Below, in pieces: positions 43,933 through 54,577 of a stretch of 64,000 nt of DNA. The translations under genes and the position numbers were made by a program. Source of the stretch: Vigna angularis (lineage: Eukaryota; Streptophyta; Magnoliopsida; Fabales; Fabaceae); NCBI RefSeq assembly GCF_016808095.1, contig NC_068976.1, positions 29,124,871 through 29,188,870 of the forward strand, read 5' to 3'. The notes beneath the pieces are model-generated. The model ran no database searches and was not told the DNA's origin. It saw only the letters and a list, made by a program, of their open reading frames with translations. The stretch's first letter is position 1, and the number at the start of each line of letters is the position of its first letter.

Positions 43933-46900
43933 TCTGGAGAGCCCTTATTATCTTCCCTCTTCTGATAATCCTGGACAAACTCTTGTGAGTGACGTCCTTA
44001 CAGGTCTCAACAATTACAATCCATGGTCTCTTGCCATGACAATGGCTTTAAAGGGCAAAAACAAATTTTGCTTTGTTGATGGCTCTTTAACGTCCCCTGC
44101 ATCCACTCATGAAGATTATCACCGTTGGTCTCGTGTCAATAATATGGTTATGTCATGGATCCTCAACTCCATTGATCGCTCTCTGGCCCATACTGTGCTT
44201 TATGCAGAATCTACCGCTGCTGTTTGGACAGATCTCAAGGCACGCTTCTCCTCCAACACTGGCCCTCGCATATATGAGCTTGAGCAAAATATTGCTACTC
44301 TTCAACAACAAGATTTTTCAATTTCACACTACTTCAATCAGCTTCGCTCCCTTTGGGATGAGTTATCCCTTATTGATCCTCCACCAACGTGCACTTGCCA
44401 AGGTTGTACTTGTGGAGCCAAAGAGACTTATATCTCCCAACAAAACAAACGACACCTCATGCAGTTTTTGATGGGACTCAATGACAGCTTCAGTCAACCA
44501 CGAAGCCAGTTACTTCTTACTACATCCCTCCCCGATGTTGCTCATGCCTATTCCCTTCTCCTCCAAGATGAGGCTCAAAAGGCCCATACACATCCCCCAC
44601 TGACTTCAAAACGTGCAGCCCTCCAAACTCAACCTGTACATGCTTTTTTGGCCAAACAACCACCTTATCGCAGTCGTCCCAAATGTGCGCATTGTGGCAT
44701 GCTTGGTCATACGGAGCATAAGTGCTATAAGCTTCACGGATATCCGCCAGGGCATCGCTACTACCATAAGGGGAACACTCATGGACAGTCATCTACTTCA
44801 TCCACTCGTGTTGACCAACGTCATGATGTTGTGAAAGATCCTTTATCTGCAGATTCGTTACAGCAACTTCTTCGCCTATTAAGGGAGGTAAACCAACCTA
44901 AGGCCAATCTCACAGGTGCATCTCTAGCTCTTTATTCTGCCCTCTGTATGCCTATTGAATGGGTTATTGATACTGGCACAACAGATCATGTTTCTTTCAC
45001 CCCTTCTTCTTTTCAACAGCCACCTATTCCTTCTTCTCTTCATAAATCTATTTGTGTTCCTAATGGTCATTCGGTTCCTATACATGGCTTTGGAAATGTA
45101 CAGATCACATCAGATATCATCTTGACTGATGTCTTATTTGTACCCTCATTCAAGTTCAACCTTTTATCTGTGCCAAAACTCACCCAGACTACTAATTGTT
45201 CTGTTTTCTTTTATCCTGATCATTGTGTATTTCAGGACCATTTGACGAAGAAGGAGATTGGTCGGGGCCATAAAAAGGGTGGACTCTACTTCCTTGATGT
45301 CTCTACCTTTGTTGCCGCCGTCATTACTACCTCATCCACCACTTGGCATGCTAGGTTTGGTCATCCATCATCAAGTGCCCTCAAGTGTTTAGCTTTTGTT
45401 CTTGGTTTCAATAAAGCCTCTTGTGACCATTGTGAAGTCTGTCATTTGTCAAAACAAACAAGACTCCCTTTTCCTTTACACACACCCACTAGTAGTAGTT
45501 TGTTTGAATTAATTCATGTTGATGTTTGGGGAAAGTATGCCACACCTACAAAAAATGGTCATCATTATTTTTTAACTATTGTTGATGATTTTTCCCGTGT
45601 CACATGGACCTATCTCATGAAATACAAGTCGGATGCCTATTCTTTGTTAGTTCATTTCTTAGCTTATGTTCGAAATCAATTTCAGACATGTGTAAAAACA
45701 ATTCACTCCGATAATGACACTGAATTTACAAATAATTCATTTCAGAAAATTCTTTGTGACTCTGGGATTCTCCAACAATTCTCTTGTCCCGGTACCCCAC
45801 AACAAAATGGTGTCGTCGAGCGTAAGCACCGACATCTTCTCAATGTTGCACGGGCTTTACGTTTCCAAGCCAATCTTCGACTAATTTTTTGGGGTGATTG
45901 CATTCTTACTGCCACTTATTTAATAAATCGAACACCATCCAAAATTTTAGCCGGTCAAACTCCTTATGAAAAACTCTATGGCCATCCACCTGATTTCACT
46001 CACTTGCGTACATTTGGTTGTTTGTGCTATGCATCCACTTCACATGATCATCCAAATAAATTCGCACCTAGAGCTAGACGTTGCATCTTTGTGGGGTACC
46101 CTGCTGGTCAAAAAGCCTTTAAACTATATGACATTGATCATCATACATTTCTAGTTAGTCGAGATGTCATCTTTCATGAAACAATATTTCCATTCCAGAA
46201 TAGTAAGGCTTTGCATGATTTACACATGGAACGACACCCTCTTCCTCTACCCATTTGTGATCAAGAACCCATAAATTCACCCACCCCCACACCTCCTAGA
46301 AACACTTCTCCACTCTCTCCTACTGCGGAACCCAATGATAATGAACCCACACATACTGTTGAACCCTTGAACCCCTCCCTGCAGGTGACCAACCTTGAAC
46401 CCACACATGCGGTTGACACCCCTACAGTGACTACCCTTAAACCAAGACACTCCGAACGTCTCAAAAAGCCTCCAGCGCACCTTGCTGATTACGTGTGCAA
46501 CATGGCCTCCGCTCAATCTTCTTCCTCGTCTCCAGGTATGCAATATCCTATCTCAAACTCTCTTTGCTCAAATCCTTACTCAAATAACCATCTCCATTTC
46601 ATTAATTCTATTATCAAGCACATTGAACCCACCTCATATACTGTTGCCTGTAAAGATCCCCATTGGAGACAGGCTATGGAGGACGAACTAAAGGCATTAG
46701 AGGCTAACAATACCTGGACTTTAGAGTTTTTGCCTCCCGACAAAACAGCTATAGGCTGTAAATGGGTGTATCGTATCAAATATAAATCTGATGGCTCCAT
46801 TGACCGGTATAAAGCACGTTTGGTTGCTAAAGGTTACTCACAACTAGAAGGATTTGATTTTACTGACGTTTTTGCTCCTGTTACTAAATTAACTACTGTG

Positions 46901-48148
46901 AGGACTGTTCTTAGTATTGCCGCAGCAAAAAATTGGCCAACTCATCAAATGGATGTTTCCAACGCCTTTTTACATGGCAATTTACATGAAGAAGTTTACA
47001 TGCAGCTTCCTCCTGGGTTTCGTAAACAGGGGGAGAGTCGAGTTTGTCGCCTCAACAAGTCACTTTATGGCTTAAAACAGGCACCTCGCACTTGGTTCAC
47101 TACCTTTTCGAGTGCTTTGCTTGAGGCTGGCTTTACTCAGTCAAGGGCCGATTACTCCATGTTCTTATTTACCCGTGCATCCCATATAACAATTTTACTT
47201 GTTTATGTTGATGATATTGTAATTACAGGTGATGATGCGTTGGTTATTTCACTCTTAAAGAAATACCTTTGCAGCCGGTTCAACATAAAAGATTTGGGCT
47301 CATTGAAATATTTTTTGGGAATTGAAGTGGCACATTCCAAGGCTGGAATTTTTCTTAATCAGCGGAAATATGCATTAGAAATTTTGCAAGACACAGGTCT
47401 TCTTGCTAGTAAACCAGTCACAACTCCACTGGATTCCAATCACACTTTGGTTGCTGATCATGGTGAAGTCCTATCTGACCCTGCTTCATATCAGCGATTG
47501 GTTGGTAGATTGCTATACCTTACAGTCACCCGACCGGATATCACTTATGCAGTTAACTTACTGTCACAGTTTATGTCTTCTCCTCGTGACACACACTGGC
47601 AGGCAGCACTTAGAGTGGTGAGATATATCAAATCTGTCCCGGACCATGGTATCCTACTCTCATCTAATTCTTCTTTACGCTTGCATGCTTATTGTGATGC
47701 GGATTGGGCTTCTTGCCCCACTTCTAGAAGATCAACCACTGGTTATTGTATATTTTTGGGTCCAAGTCTCCTCTGTTGGAGAACCAAAAAGCAGTCAACA
47801 GTTTCTCGCTCCTCTGCCGAAGCAGAGTATCGAGCCATGGCACATGCGGTTAGTGAGCTCACATGGCTGCACACTCTTCTTCATGAATTGGGTATTCCAC
47901 CACATCCTGCAACTTTATCTTGTGATAATCAAGCTTCCCTCCATATAGCAAACAATCCAGTCTTTCATGAAAGAACAAAACATGTTGAAATTGATTGTCA
48001 TTTTGTTCGAGATAAAATTCAAGAAGGAAAACTTCGCACCACATTTGTCTCCTCAAATCAGCAATTGGCAGATATCTTCACAAAGGCTCTTCTTCCGGCT
48101 TCACATACTCAGTTAATTTCCAAGCTCATGTACCTTCCTAGTTCTTGA
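43892..48148 (+). CDS. Copia F gag-pol polyprotein, uninterrupted (1418 aa)
   Basis: Gag core at residues ~35-250 with a CCHC zinc knuckle CAHCGMLGHTEHKC (C265 first). Protease with 'VIDTGTTDH' (active Asp360). Gag-pre-integrase zinc region ~485-530. Integrase core D544, D607 and E643; the last two are 35 residues apart as required (D,D(35)E). RT from ~925 with 'YVDDIVITGDD' (Y1105, D1107, D1108). RNase H with 'AYCDADWA' (D1269), 'SSAEAEYRAM' and 'CDNQASLHIAN', ending at Ser1418. All catalytic residues I can locate are present. The ORF start used, ATG 43892, lies in a frame different from the likely ancestral start at 43849, so the first ~10 residues are not native gag. Length is normal for a plant copia polyprotein. 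Confidence 0.95.
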   Translation: MSTPLPPATSSNLNLESPYYLPSSDNPGQTLVSDVLTGLNNYNPWSLAMTMALKGKNKFCFVDGSLTSPASTHEDYHRWSRVNNMVMSWILNSIDRSLAHTVLYAESTAAVWTDLKARFSSNTGPRIYELEQNIATLQQQDFSISHYFNQLRSLWDELSLIDPPPTCTCQGCTCGAKETYISQQNKRHLMQFLMGLNDSFSQPRSQLLLTTSLPDVAHAYSLLLQDEAQKAHTHPPLTSKRAALQTQPVHAFLAKQPPYRSRPKCAHCGMLGHTEHKCYKLHGYPPGHRYYHKGNTHGQSSTSSTRVDQRHDVVKDPLSADSLQQLLRLLREVNQPKANLTGASLALYSALCMPIEWVIDTGTTDHVSFTPSSFQQPPIPSSLHKSICVPNGHSVPIHGFGNVQITSDIILTDVLFVPSFKFNLLSVPKLTQTTNCSVFFYPDHCVFQDHLTKKEIGRGHKKGGLYFLDVSTFVAAVITTSSTTWHARFGHPSSSALKCLAFVLGFNKASCDHCEVCHLSKQTRLPFPLHTPTSSSLFELIHVDVWGKYATPTKNGHHYFLTIVDDFSRVTWTYLMKYKSDAYSLLVHFLAYVRNQFQTCVKTIHSDNDTEFTNNSFQKILCDSGILQQFSCPGTPQQNGVVERKHRHLLNVARALRFQANLRLIFWGDCILTATYLINRTPSKILAGQTPYEKLYGHPPDFTHLRTFGCLCYASTSHDHPNKFAPRARRCIFVGYPAGQKAFKLYDIDHHTFLVSRDVIFHETIFPFQNSKALHDLHMERHPLPLPICDQEPINSPTPTPPRNTSPLSPTAEPNDNEPTHTVEPLNPSLQVTNLEPTHAVDTPTVTTLKPRHSERLKKPPAHLADYVCNMASAQSSSSSPGMQYPISNSLCSNPYSNNHLHFINSIIKHIEPTSYTVACKDPHWRQAMEDELKALEANNTWTLEFLPPDKTAIGCKWVYRIKYKSDGSIDRYKARLVAKGYSQLEGFDFTDVFAPVTKLTTVRTVLSIAAAKNWPTHQMDVSNAFLHGNLHEEVYMQLPPGFRKQGESRVCRLNKSLYGLKQAPRTWFTTFSSALLEAGFTQSRADYSMFLFTRASHITILLVYVDDIVITGDDALVISLLKKYLCSRFNIKDLGSLKYFLGIEVAHSKAGIFLNQRKYALEILQDTGLLASKPVTTPLDSNHTLVADHGEVLSDPASYQRLVGRLLYLTVTRPDITYAVNLLSQFMSSPRDTHWQAALRVVRYIKSVPDHGILLSSNSSLRLHAYCDADWASCPTSRRSTTGYCIFLGPSLLCWRTKKQSTVSRSSAEAEYRAMAHAVSELTWLHTLLHELGIPPHPATLSCDNQASLHIANNPVFHERTKHVEIDCHFVRDKIQEGKLRTTFVSSNQQLADIFTKALLPASHTQLISKLMYLPSS

Positions 48149-48161
48149 GCTTGAGGGGGAG
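48149..48161 (+). other. Polypurine tract of copia F
   Basis: The sequence just before the 3' LTR ends in 'ttgaggggga' plus g, a normal plus-strand priming tract. Confidence 0.85.
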
Positions 48162-48375
48162 TGTTACACAATCAAGGATCTGATATGATTGTAATTATTG
48201 TCAAATATTGTAATTAGCTTAAATTGGGATATCTACTTAATATAGGAAAGATAGTTGCCTAGTTTCTAGAGATTTAGCTTATTTCTCTCCTAATGTTATG
48301 TAACGGTCAGTGTATTCACCTGTATATATTTTGTCTCTCGATCAATGAAATATATGCTCTTGAGGTTTACTTTCA
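48162..48375 (+). repeat. 3' LTR of copia F
   Basis: 214 bp, no difference seen from 43580-43793. Confidence 0.96.
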
Positions 48376-48380
48376 GATAG

Positions 48381-48660
48381 CTACTAACAAATCCATGCAA
48401 GAAGCCATGTAACCATGGATTGTCCTGTTCCACATAATGCAAGAACGAAGGGTTGACAGTTTTGGAGCACATCGGCGTTGGATAGAAATTTTGCAGGAAC
48501 GTTGTTTCCATCAAGAAAATTTTCAAGATCAAGACTAGTGATGGTGGCTAACACTTGTTTTCACAAGAAATTCTCCTCGTTCAGTTTAACGGTGATGGGC
48601 ATGGAAAAAGAATGGGATGGTGAGGGTTGGGAAGAATCAGATTCAGCGAAACACATGACA
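48381..48660 (-). pseudogene. Copia C gag N-terminal fragment
   Basis: The minus strand starts with ATG near 48658 ('MCFAESDSSQPSP', then 'PITVKLNEENFL') and a TGA and frameshift follow; next are 'LATITSLDLENFLDGNNVPA' and 'GQSMVTWLLAW'. It leads into 'GAQFFEDDLVETI' at 43579 once copia F is set aside. Confidence 0.8.
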
Positions 48661-48683
48661 GAGATCCTATGCTCTGGATATCA

Positions 48684-48854
48684 TGTAAGGGAAAACGAGA
48701 GCCAAGGAGAAAGAGAGAAACGAAAATATTATATCAGAAGAGTGTATTTACATAGACGAGAAAGGTTAAATATATATAGCTAGATAAAGAGCATGAGCTA
48801 GCTTAAGCATGCCCATGCATGTCACCATACACAAATGAAACGTTGTGTTTAACA
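48684..48854 (-). repeat. 5' LTR of copia C
   Basis: 171 bp; the plus strand runs from tgtaagggaaaacg to gtgtttaaca. Closely related to 59606-59774. A PBS-like 'gctctggatatca' (reverse complement) abuts it at 48671. Confidence 0.8.
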
Positions 48855-49053
48855 GTAGTCTTTGTTTATTCTACTGAAAAAAAAAAAACTGCATTCAAAT
48901 CGCAAGGTATTGAAGCACAAACCCTAGCTAATGTTTATTTGGCTTTGGAGAACAACCTAGAAATTATAACTGTAAGTGCATTATTTCTATTTTTCTAGTT
49001 TTAATTTATATTTAATTTTTGTTTTAGTTTACTAAGATACATCATCCTTTAAG

Positions 49054-49349
49054 CTTTGTTCACTTGAATGGATTTGGTGGAGTGTGATTGAGGGAATTTG
49101 AGAATATTTGAAGATAAATTTTTTTTGTTGTTTATTTGAGTGGATTTGGAAATAAGTGAGAATAAATTTAAAAGTAAAGTTTGTGAGAATTAGTGTAAGA
49201 TTTGATTGATGTGACAGATTAAAAAAATTTACTTTCAAATTCACTCTTACTTACCTCCAAATCTACTCAAATAAATAACAAAAAATTTACCTTCAAATCC
49301 TCTCAAATTTCCTGAATCACTCTCCCCAAATTTATTCAAGTCAACAAAG
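49054..49349. mobile_element. Foldback MITE, copy 2 (296 bp)
   Basis: Same ends and same inverted-repeat architecture as 42477-42771 and nearly the same length. TTA occurs on both sides (49049-49051 and 49352-49354). Sequence differs from copy 1 at many positions, so the two are independent, fairly old insertions. Confidence 0.82.
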
Positions 49350-52127
49350 TCTTATTGATATTTTTGTGAGATACATATTTAGTAAAGAGGAATATGTGAA
49401 AGCAATCAGCTGAATCAGAGTTGTGGTGCTGTTGAGCAAAGGAAGAGGTGAATTGTTTTTTCTTGGTAAGGGTTTATCATTGATAAAACCTCTTCTCACG
49501 GTTTTAATGTGTTCACATATTGCTAGTGGTTCATTATTTTGATGGTAAACGATGATTCTAGCAAAAATAGAGGACTAAAGGCATCTGTTTTTACTTTTAG
49601 ATAAAGATTATCTCTAAATGTTTTTCCATGCTTGAAGGGACTACTACATTAGTAAAAAAATGCTTCATATATTGGTTCTATAATGACATTTGGGAAAGCT
49701 TAATTCTATATTTTCCCCTTGAAATGTGTAGTTCTTAGCTCATTTTTGCTTTTGCTAGCAGGAAATGTTGAATGTGCCTCTCATCTATATTAGAGTGTAA
49801 ATTGTTATCAATTGTTTTTTTTTTTTCCTGTTATCAAAGCTTGATAATTTTCTTTACCTTTTGTCCGAGGAAATAACTGAGAAACTATGTGGACCTGTGG
49901 CAGCAAGTCTTAGAGGCAAATTGAATAGTGTTTTTTTTTTTATATATTGATAGAAAATGAATAATATCTGTGAATAAATATTTGTTTGTTGTCGGTTGAA
50001 ATACCTTTATAATAATCTACTTTTTTTTTTCATCCTAATTGACATTGACATAACTTGTTGCACGTTTTAATTATCTATCTCACACTCTAGTACATTGTTA
50101 TTGTTTGGTTTCAATCAAGCATGAGAAAAAAATACTGGCCAAAGTAAGACTACAAAAATAATAACCTAAATATTTTTTTTAATTAATTCATATTTTTATT
50201 TTCATAATTTTTTATGGTTTTAAATTTGTATGATTTGTTTTCTTTCTATTATAGTTCATTTTAATTTTAAATCTATTATATTCACTTAAGGTATTACTAA
50301 GAAATATTTTATTTAATTAAAATATAAAATATAAAACATATCAATATATATAGAATTTAAATTTGGATAAAGTTATAATTAAAAAAATATAAATATTAAA
50401 ATAACAATGCTAGGTTTTGAAGAGTAATTATATATATTTTTCAATTTATTATAGAAAGTTCTTGCAAAAAATATTGGTGAAAAGATATTCTTACAAATTC
50501 AATTTAGCAAGAAAAATTAGTTGGGAATGTTTTTTGTAAGAAAATTATTTGCAAAATTTAAATTTACAGGAAAAATTACTTGCTGGTTTTTAAATTTATT
50601 TTTTCGTAAGAAAAATTATGTGAAAATTTTTGGCAGCATTATTTGCTGCAGATATTTTCATAAAACATTTTGCAAAAAAATTTCTAAGGCTTTTCAATTT
50701 CTACGATAACTAATTACTCATGAAGGAATTATCTGTCAATAAAAATTTGTAGAAAAAATTACAAAAAACACCTTGCAAATTTTTGTAAGAAAATTGAAGG
50801 AAATCTCCCTGGTGAAAAATTCTAATAATGGGTGAAAACAAAAAATCAACAATTATTTTAATTATAAAAAGACTTATTGTTAATTTTTATTTGTTTTGAG
50901 CTTAGAAAAAAAAATTAAAACTTATTCTGGTAAGTTATAAATGCAAATAATTTTATTAACTTTTGGTTGAATATTTTTAGATCGGAAGTTTGAGGAATAT
51001 GGAGGTAGTTTTCGAGATCTATCTCATTTAGTTAAAAGCTCTATCGCCCAACGAGAATCATCTTAGCTCATCCAGCCAGTCTTCCTTTGTCCAACAGATA
51101 AAACTCACTTGTCTATAGTAAGAAAATTATTCACTCAACACGTAGAGGTAGTTGGTTTTGATGCAAAAGTTACCTCTCATCCAGTGATAAGATTAGTAAT
51201 TGTTTAAAAGTGAGTCTTGGACGTAATGGAGTAGTTTTGGGAGAGAGAATTCATCCAAAGACAAAAGAAGGGTATATCTTCAAGAACTTCATTCATTCAT
51301 TCGACTTTCTTGTATCATTTTTGGGCTCCTAATGTGTATGAGTAACTCCCTCGTTTATTAGGATCGAAAGTAATGTAACTCAATTTTACATGATTTTATT
51401 TATGCAATATAAAGTTCTCACATGAGACTTGTGTTCTTTCCTTATTCTTTATATGCATGATTGAATATTGAGAATGTTAACTTTTACCTTTTATAACAAA
51501 GTTTACCTTTTATAACAAAGTTTGTTTTGTGTTTGAGTAGTCTTGGTAAAATTTTGACTTCTGGTTCATTAACGGTTGGATTAAGATGAAATTTTGATAA
51601 ATACTTATTGAAGTATGGATTTTTACTTTTAGTGTTGAGATTGTAAATTTGAGGTTCGTGATTAGATAAATACATCTCATTACTTTTATATAATAAAAAT
51701 ATTGCTATTAAATATTATACTAATGTAATAGAAAATAAATGATGAATTATTAACATTAATTCAATTGAAATAAATAATATATGATTGATGATATATGATG
51801 ATTGTTAAAGATTATTTGAGAAATGTGATCCAATGACGGTATCATGTGAAATGTATGAATGAAAGGGAAGAATGAATTTCTAATATATGATGATGATGAT
51901 TTTTTATGTTAACTTGACATTTTGATTAAATAGTATGGTTAACTTTTGTATTGTAGGAATGTGCTTAAATTCTAAGGAGAGTTGCCATATTGTTTAACAT
52001 TAGGGTATGTATTGAGTGAAAGTCTTGATTAAAATAATCTTAACTCTACTAAACTAATGGACTTATATAGAGAATGGAGTTTATATGATGAGAGTTGAAG
52101 GAGATTCCTATAGGAACCATTCTGGCG

Positions 52128-53000
52128 ATGTTACTAGTGCAAAAACAATGTATAACGTTACGCGTTCAACGTCCAACCACTGAATAGCCAACGTTAAAAT
52201 AACCAGTGTCATTTTTGTAAATAAATGCAATTATTAAACGTTGTTTAGAATTGTAATTCAACATAAAAATATATAAAACGTAGAGCGGGAGATTGAAAAT
52301 TCATTCACTTTATCTTAGGGCGCGATACTTTCTTCTCTTCTCAAACTTTTCTCGAACGAAGTTTGACGACTATCACATGTAATCTTTTTTCATTTGATAC
52401 AAATGCATATTAATTAACTACTTTATGTATGATTTTCGTTTGTTTTGACCGATTATTTTCGTGCCCTTATCTTTCATAGGCGCATTCTGCTTTCTCTCTC
52501 ATTGGTAACGACACTTTATTCCGACGAACCCACCTTTTGAAGGTTAGTTTCCGTTTTCGTTTTGAAGAACTTATTTGTTGAACTTGTTTGTTGTTTTTTG
52601 TTGAACTTGTTTGTTATTGTTGTTTGGTTGAATTGTTTGTTGTTGTTGTTTGATTGAATTTGTTTATTGTTGATTATTGTTGTTTGTTGTTGATACTATA
52701 CTACATGTTCATAGTTCATGCTTTATAAAATACCAAAAATTGAAATTTGTTATTTTTATGTTTTTGAAGTCTCGTAGAGATGTAAAAAAGATCACAATTA
52801 ATTAAAAAAACAAAAAAAAAATTGATTAACGTCGTATTTTTACAAAATTCGACATTAAGTTAACATTGTATATCGACAAAATTCGACGTCAATTTAACGT
52901 CTCCTGATGTGACGTCGTTCGCGAATTCGTTGTTAAAAGCTCAAAATATTTGACATTGTACGCGACTTTTGTGTCAGGTGGAGTCACAAATGTTCTTTTT
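52128..53000. mobile_element. Possible CACTA-type DNA transposon fragment
   Basis: The left edge 'ttactagtgcaaaaacaatg' resembles a worn CACTA terminus (CACTAGTGCAAAAA), followed by 'taacgttacgcgttcaacgt'. The right part (52815-52970) has repeated 'aaattcgacgt', 'taacgtc' and 'tgacgtcg' words, as in subterminal repeats. The matching second terminus was not found. A TTG-rich low-complexity stretch lies at 52559-52690. Confidence 0.35.
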
Positions 53001-53368
53001 TGCTTAAATCCTCTATATTTGTACTAAGTAGAGCCACCTTTTGGTTCAAGCCACTATAGAGAAAACTCATGGTAAATGCAAGACTTCATACGTATTCACT
53101 CAATAATATTATTTCAGAAATTGAGTCTAATGTTAATGTCTTAATAAATTGTGTTCCTTATTAAATGTATTAGAAAGTACAACTAAATTATTAGAGGTTG
53201 ATTTAGTTATGATCTTTATAATAGGAGTATATATGATAGAACTTTATAAAAATAAAAACATGACCTTTGTGTTTGTTTGTTTTGTTTGTTGCTTGTGGTT
53301 GTGCACATGCTATGATTATATATTATATGTGAGCAAATGATTATGCAAGTGAGAGTGATGGGTAGCAT

Positions 53369-53575
53369 GAGATTACTTAGAAGATTTGTAAGGTGTAATG
53401 TCATAGCTTCATAAGTACATATGACTGTATTGTTATATTCCTCCTAGTACTCGAAGAAGTTTTAATCTTTATCAGACCTGAGATTACTTAGATTTGTAAG
53501 ATGGAGCGTCGTAGCTAAGTACATATGACTGCATTATTATATTCCTTCTACTATTAGAAGAAGTTTTAATCTTTG
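53369..53575. repeat. Direct duplication, period 111 bp
   Basis: 'gagattacttag' starts at 53369 and 53480. Both copies contain 'aagtacatatgactg' and end with 'gaagaagttttaatcttt'. The copies differ by substitutions and small indels. Confidence 0.85.
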
Positions 53576-53954
53576 CAATTTAACTTTTACAGAGAGGATT
53601 GTAAATAAAATATATATGTTTTGTGATTGTTTATGCTTAATACTTAAATTAGAATATTTTAAATTAGTATTTTGGTTATGCTAATTTGGAGTATTACAAT
53701 TTTGACTATTTTAAAGATTCAAATTTATTTATTCAAAATAATTCTTAAACAATAATACATATTTTAGTACAAATTAATTTCTTATTTTTAAATTATATAT
53801 TAAATATAAATAGAAAATATACAATAATAAAAGGATAACAAAACTTCTATAGATATCAGCATGTTTTGTGAGCTATGCTCACTACATTATCTAATTATAG
53901 TTGTGGATCTAATTTTCTAATTTCTAAAACTGTTTATCTACACTCAGGAACACT

Positions 53955-54577
53955 AGTATGATGAAAATTGATACATGATCAAGCATGCTAACTATGATAT
54001 GCTCAAATGTGGTGAAAACATGCATTTTTTTTCTTTTCGAAAACTAAATTTTAAATTGACATTTAAAGCAGCTCGGAATACTCTTGCAATATTTTGGTTG
54101 TTCATTTTTCATTTGTCAGTTATTACAGTAACAGTTTCCAAAGTGAGATCAACTCCTTCTGAAACGACTTTCAATATATCCAACATGTATTTCAAGACCT
54201 TGAATTTGATAGGCTATAGAAATTGATGAATATAAAACTACTAAAAAAAATCTTTGCACAACATAAGACGAATGACAGTTGACATAAAGCAGTAAGTATC
54301 CACATATAGGTTAAGCCTGTTTTCTAAATCTACCCAAACTTAGGTATTGTTTCCTTCTTTTAAGGCATAGAATTGTGAAATATCCAAACATGAATTTGAA
54401 CCAAGCCAATCTAAAACATGGAAACAAAATAAGAAAGGAAACACATTTGTGATTGTATTGAAACTTACAGTGGTATACAGGGCACATATCCTTTGGAACT
54501 TTGAGATAATAAAACTTTTGTTCTCTAAAGCTAAACTCCCTTAACCGTTCCTTCTCTTTCAGCAACAACAGAATCAT
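53955..54577. other. 3' flank of EXO70J copy 3, duplicated from or with 24520-25157
   Basis: Matches the 3' flank of copy 2 with small indels: 'gatacatgatcaagcatgct', 'catgcattttttttctttt' and, nearer the gene, 'tgaaccaagccaatctaaaa'. It holds the probable 3' UTR. Confidence 0.75.

Larger units (their letters stand above)
43580..48375 (+). mobile_element. Young, structurally complete Ty1/copia retrotransposon (family F)
   Basis: 4796 bp with 214-bp LTRs that are identical in my base-by-base reading (43580-43793 and 48162-48375). An exact 5-bp duplication, gatag, lies outside (43575-43579 and 48376-48380). It has a PBS (43794), one 1418-codon gag-pol ORF (43892-48148) and a purine tract (48149-48161). 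It is inserted in the gag of copia C in the opposite orientation. Every canonical part is present, and identical LTRs mean a very recent insertion. This is the only element in the window that looks capable of recent movement. Confidence 0.96.
38753..48854 (-). mobile_element. Ty1/copia element (family C), degenerate host of several nested insertions
   Basis: On the minus strand: 5' LTR 48684-48854, PBS-like 'tgatatccagagc' (48671-48683), gag (48660-48381, then 43579-43140), protease ('PDSGASHH', ~43030), the gag-pre-integrase region (42318-42106), the integrase end (41917-41730), and RT (41723-41640, then 39285-38753). Its 3' end, including the 3' LTR, is deleted at 38753. Removing three insertions restores continuity: the copia at 43580-48375 (gatag), the copia at 39286-41639 (gactc) and the MITE at 42477. 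The same family occurs at 59606-60580 in the other block. Confidence 0.85.
48855..53954. other. AT-rich DNA without a supported gene
   Basis: Contains MITE copy 2 (49054-49349) and a region of repeated 'ttgcaaaaa..tttctta' and 'gtaagaaaaatta' motifs at 50450-50830, like subterminal repeats of a DNA transposon. Also here are a possible CACTA fragment (52128-53000) and a 111-bp direct duplication (53369-53575). The short piece at 51000-51110 ('gatcggaagtttgaggaata') has a coding-like look but no usable frame. Confidence 0.55.

Noticed and set aside
50521..50709. A 62-codon plus-strand membrane-like peptide
   Set aside because: Phe/Lys-rich translation of T- and A-rich repeats ('gtaagaaaaatta'); no start context or homologue.
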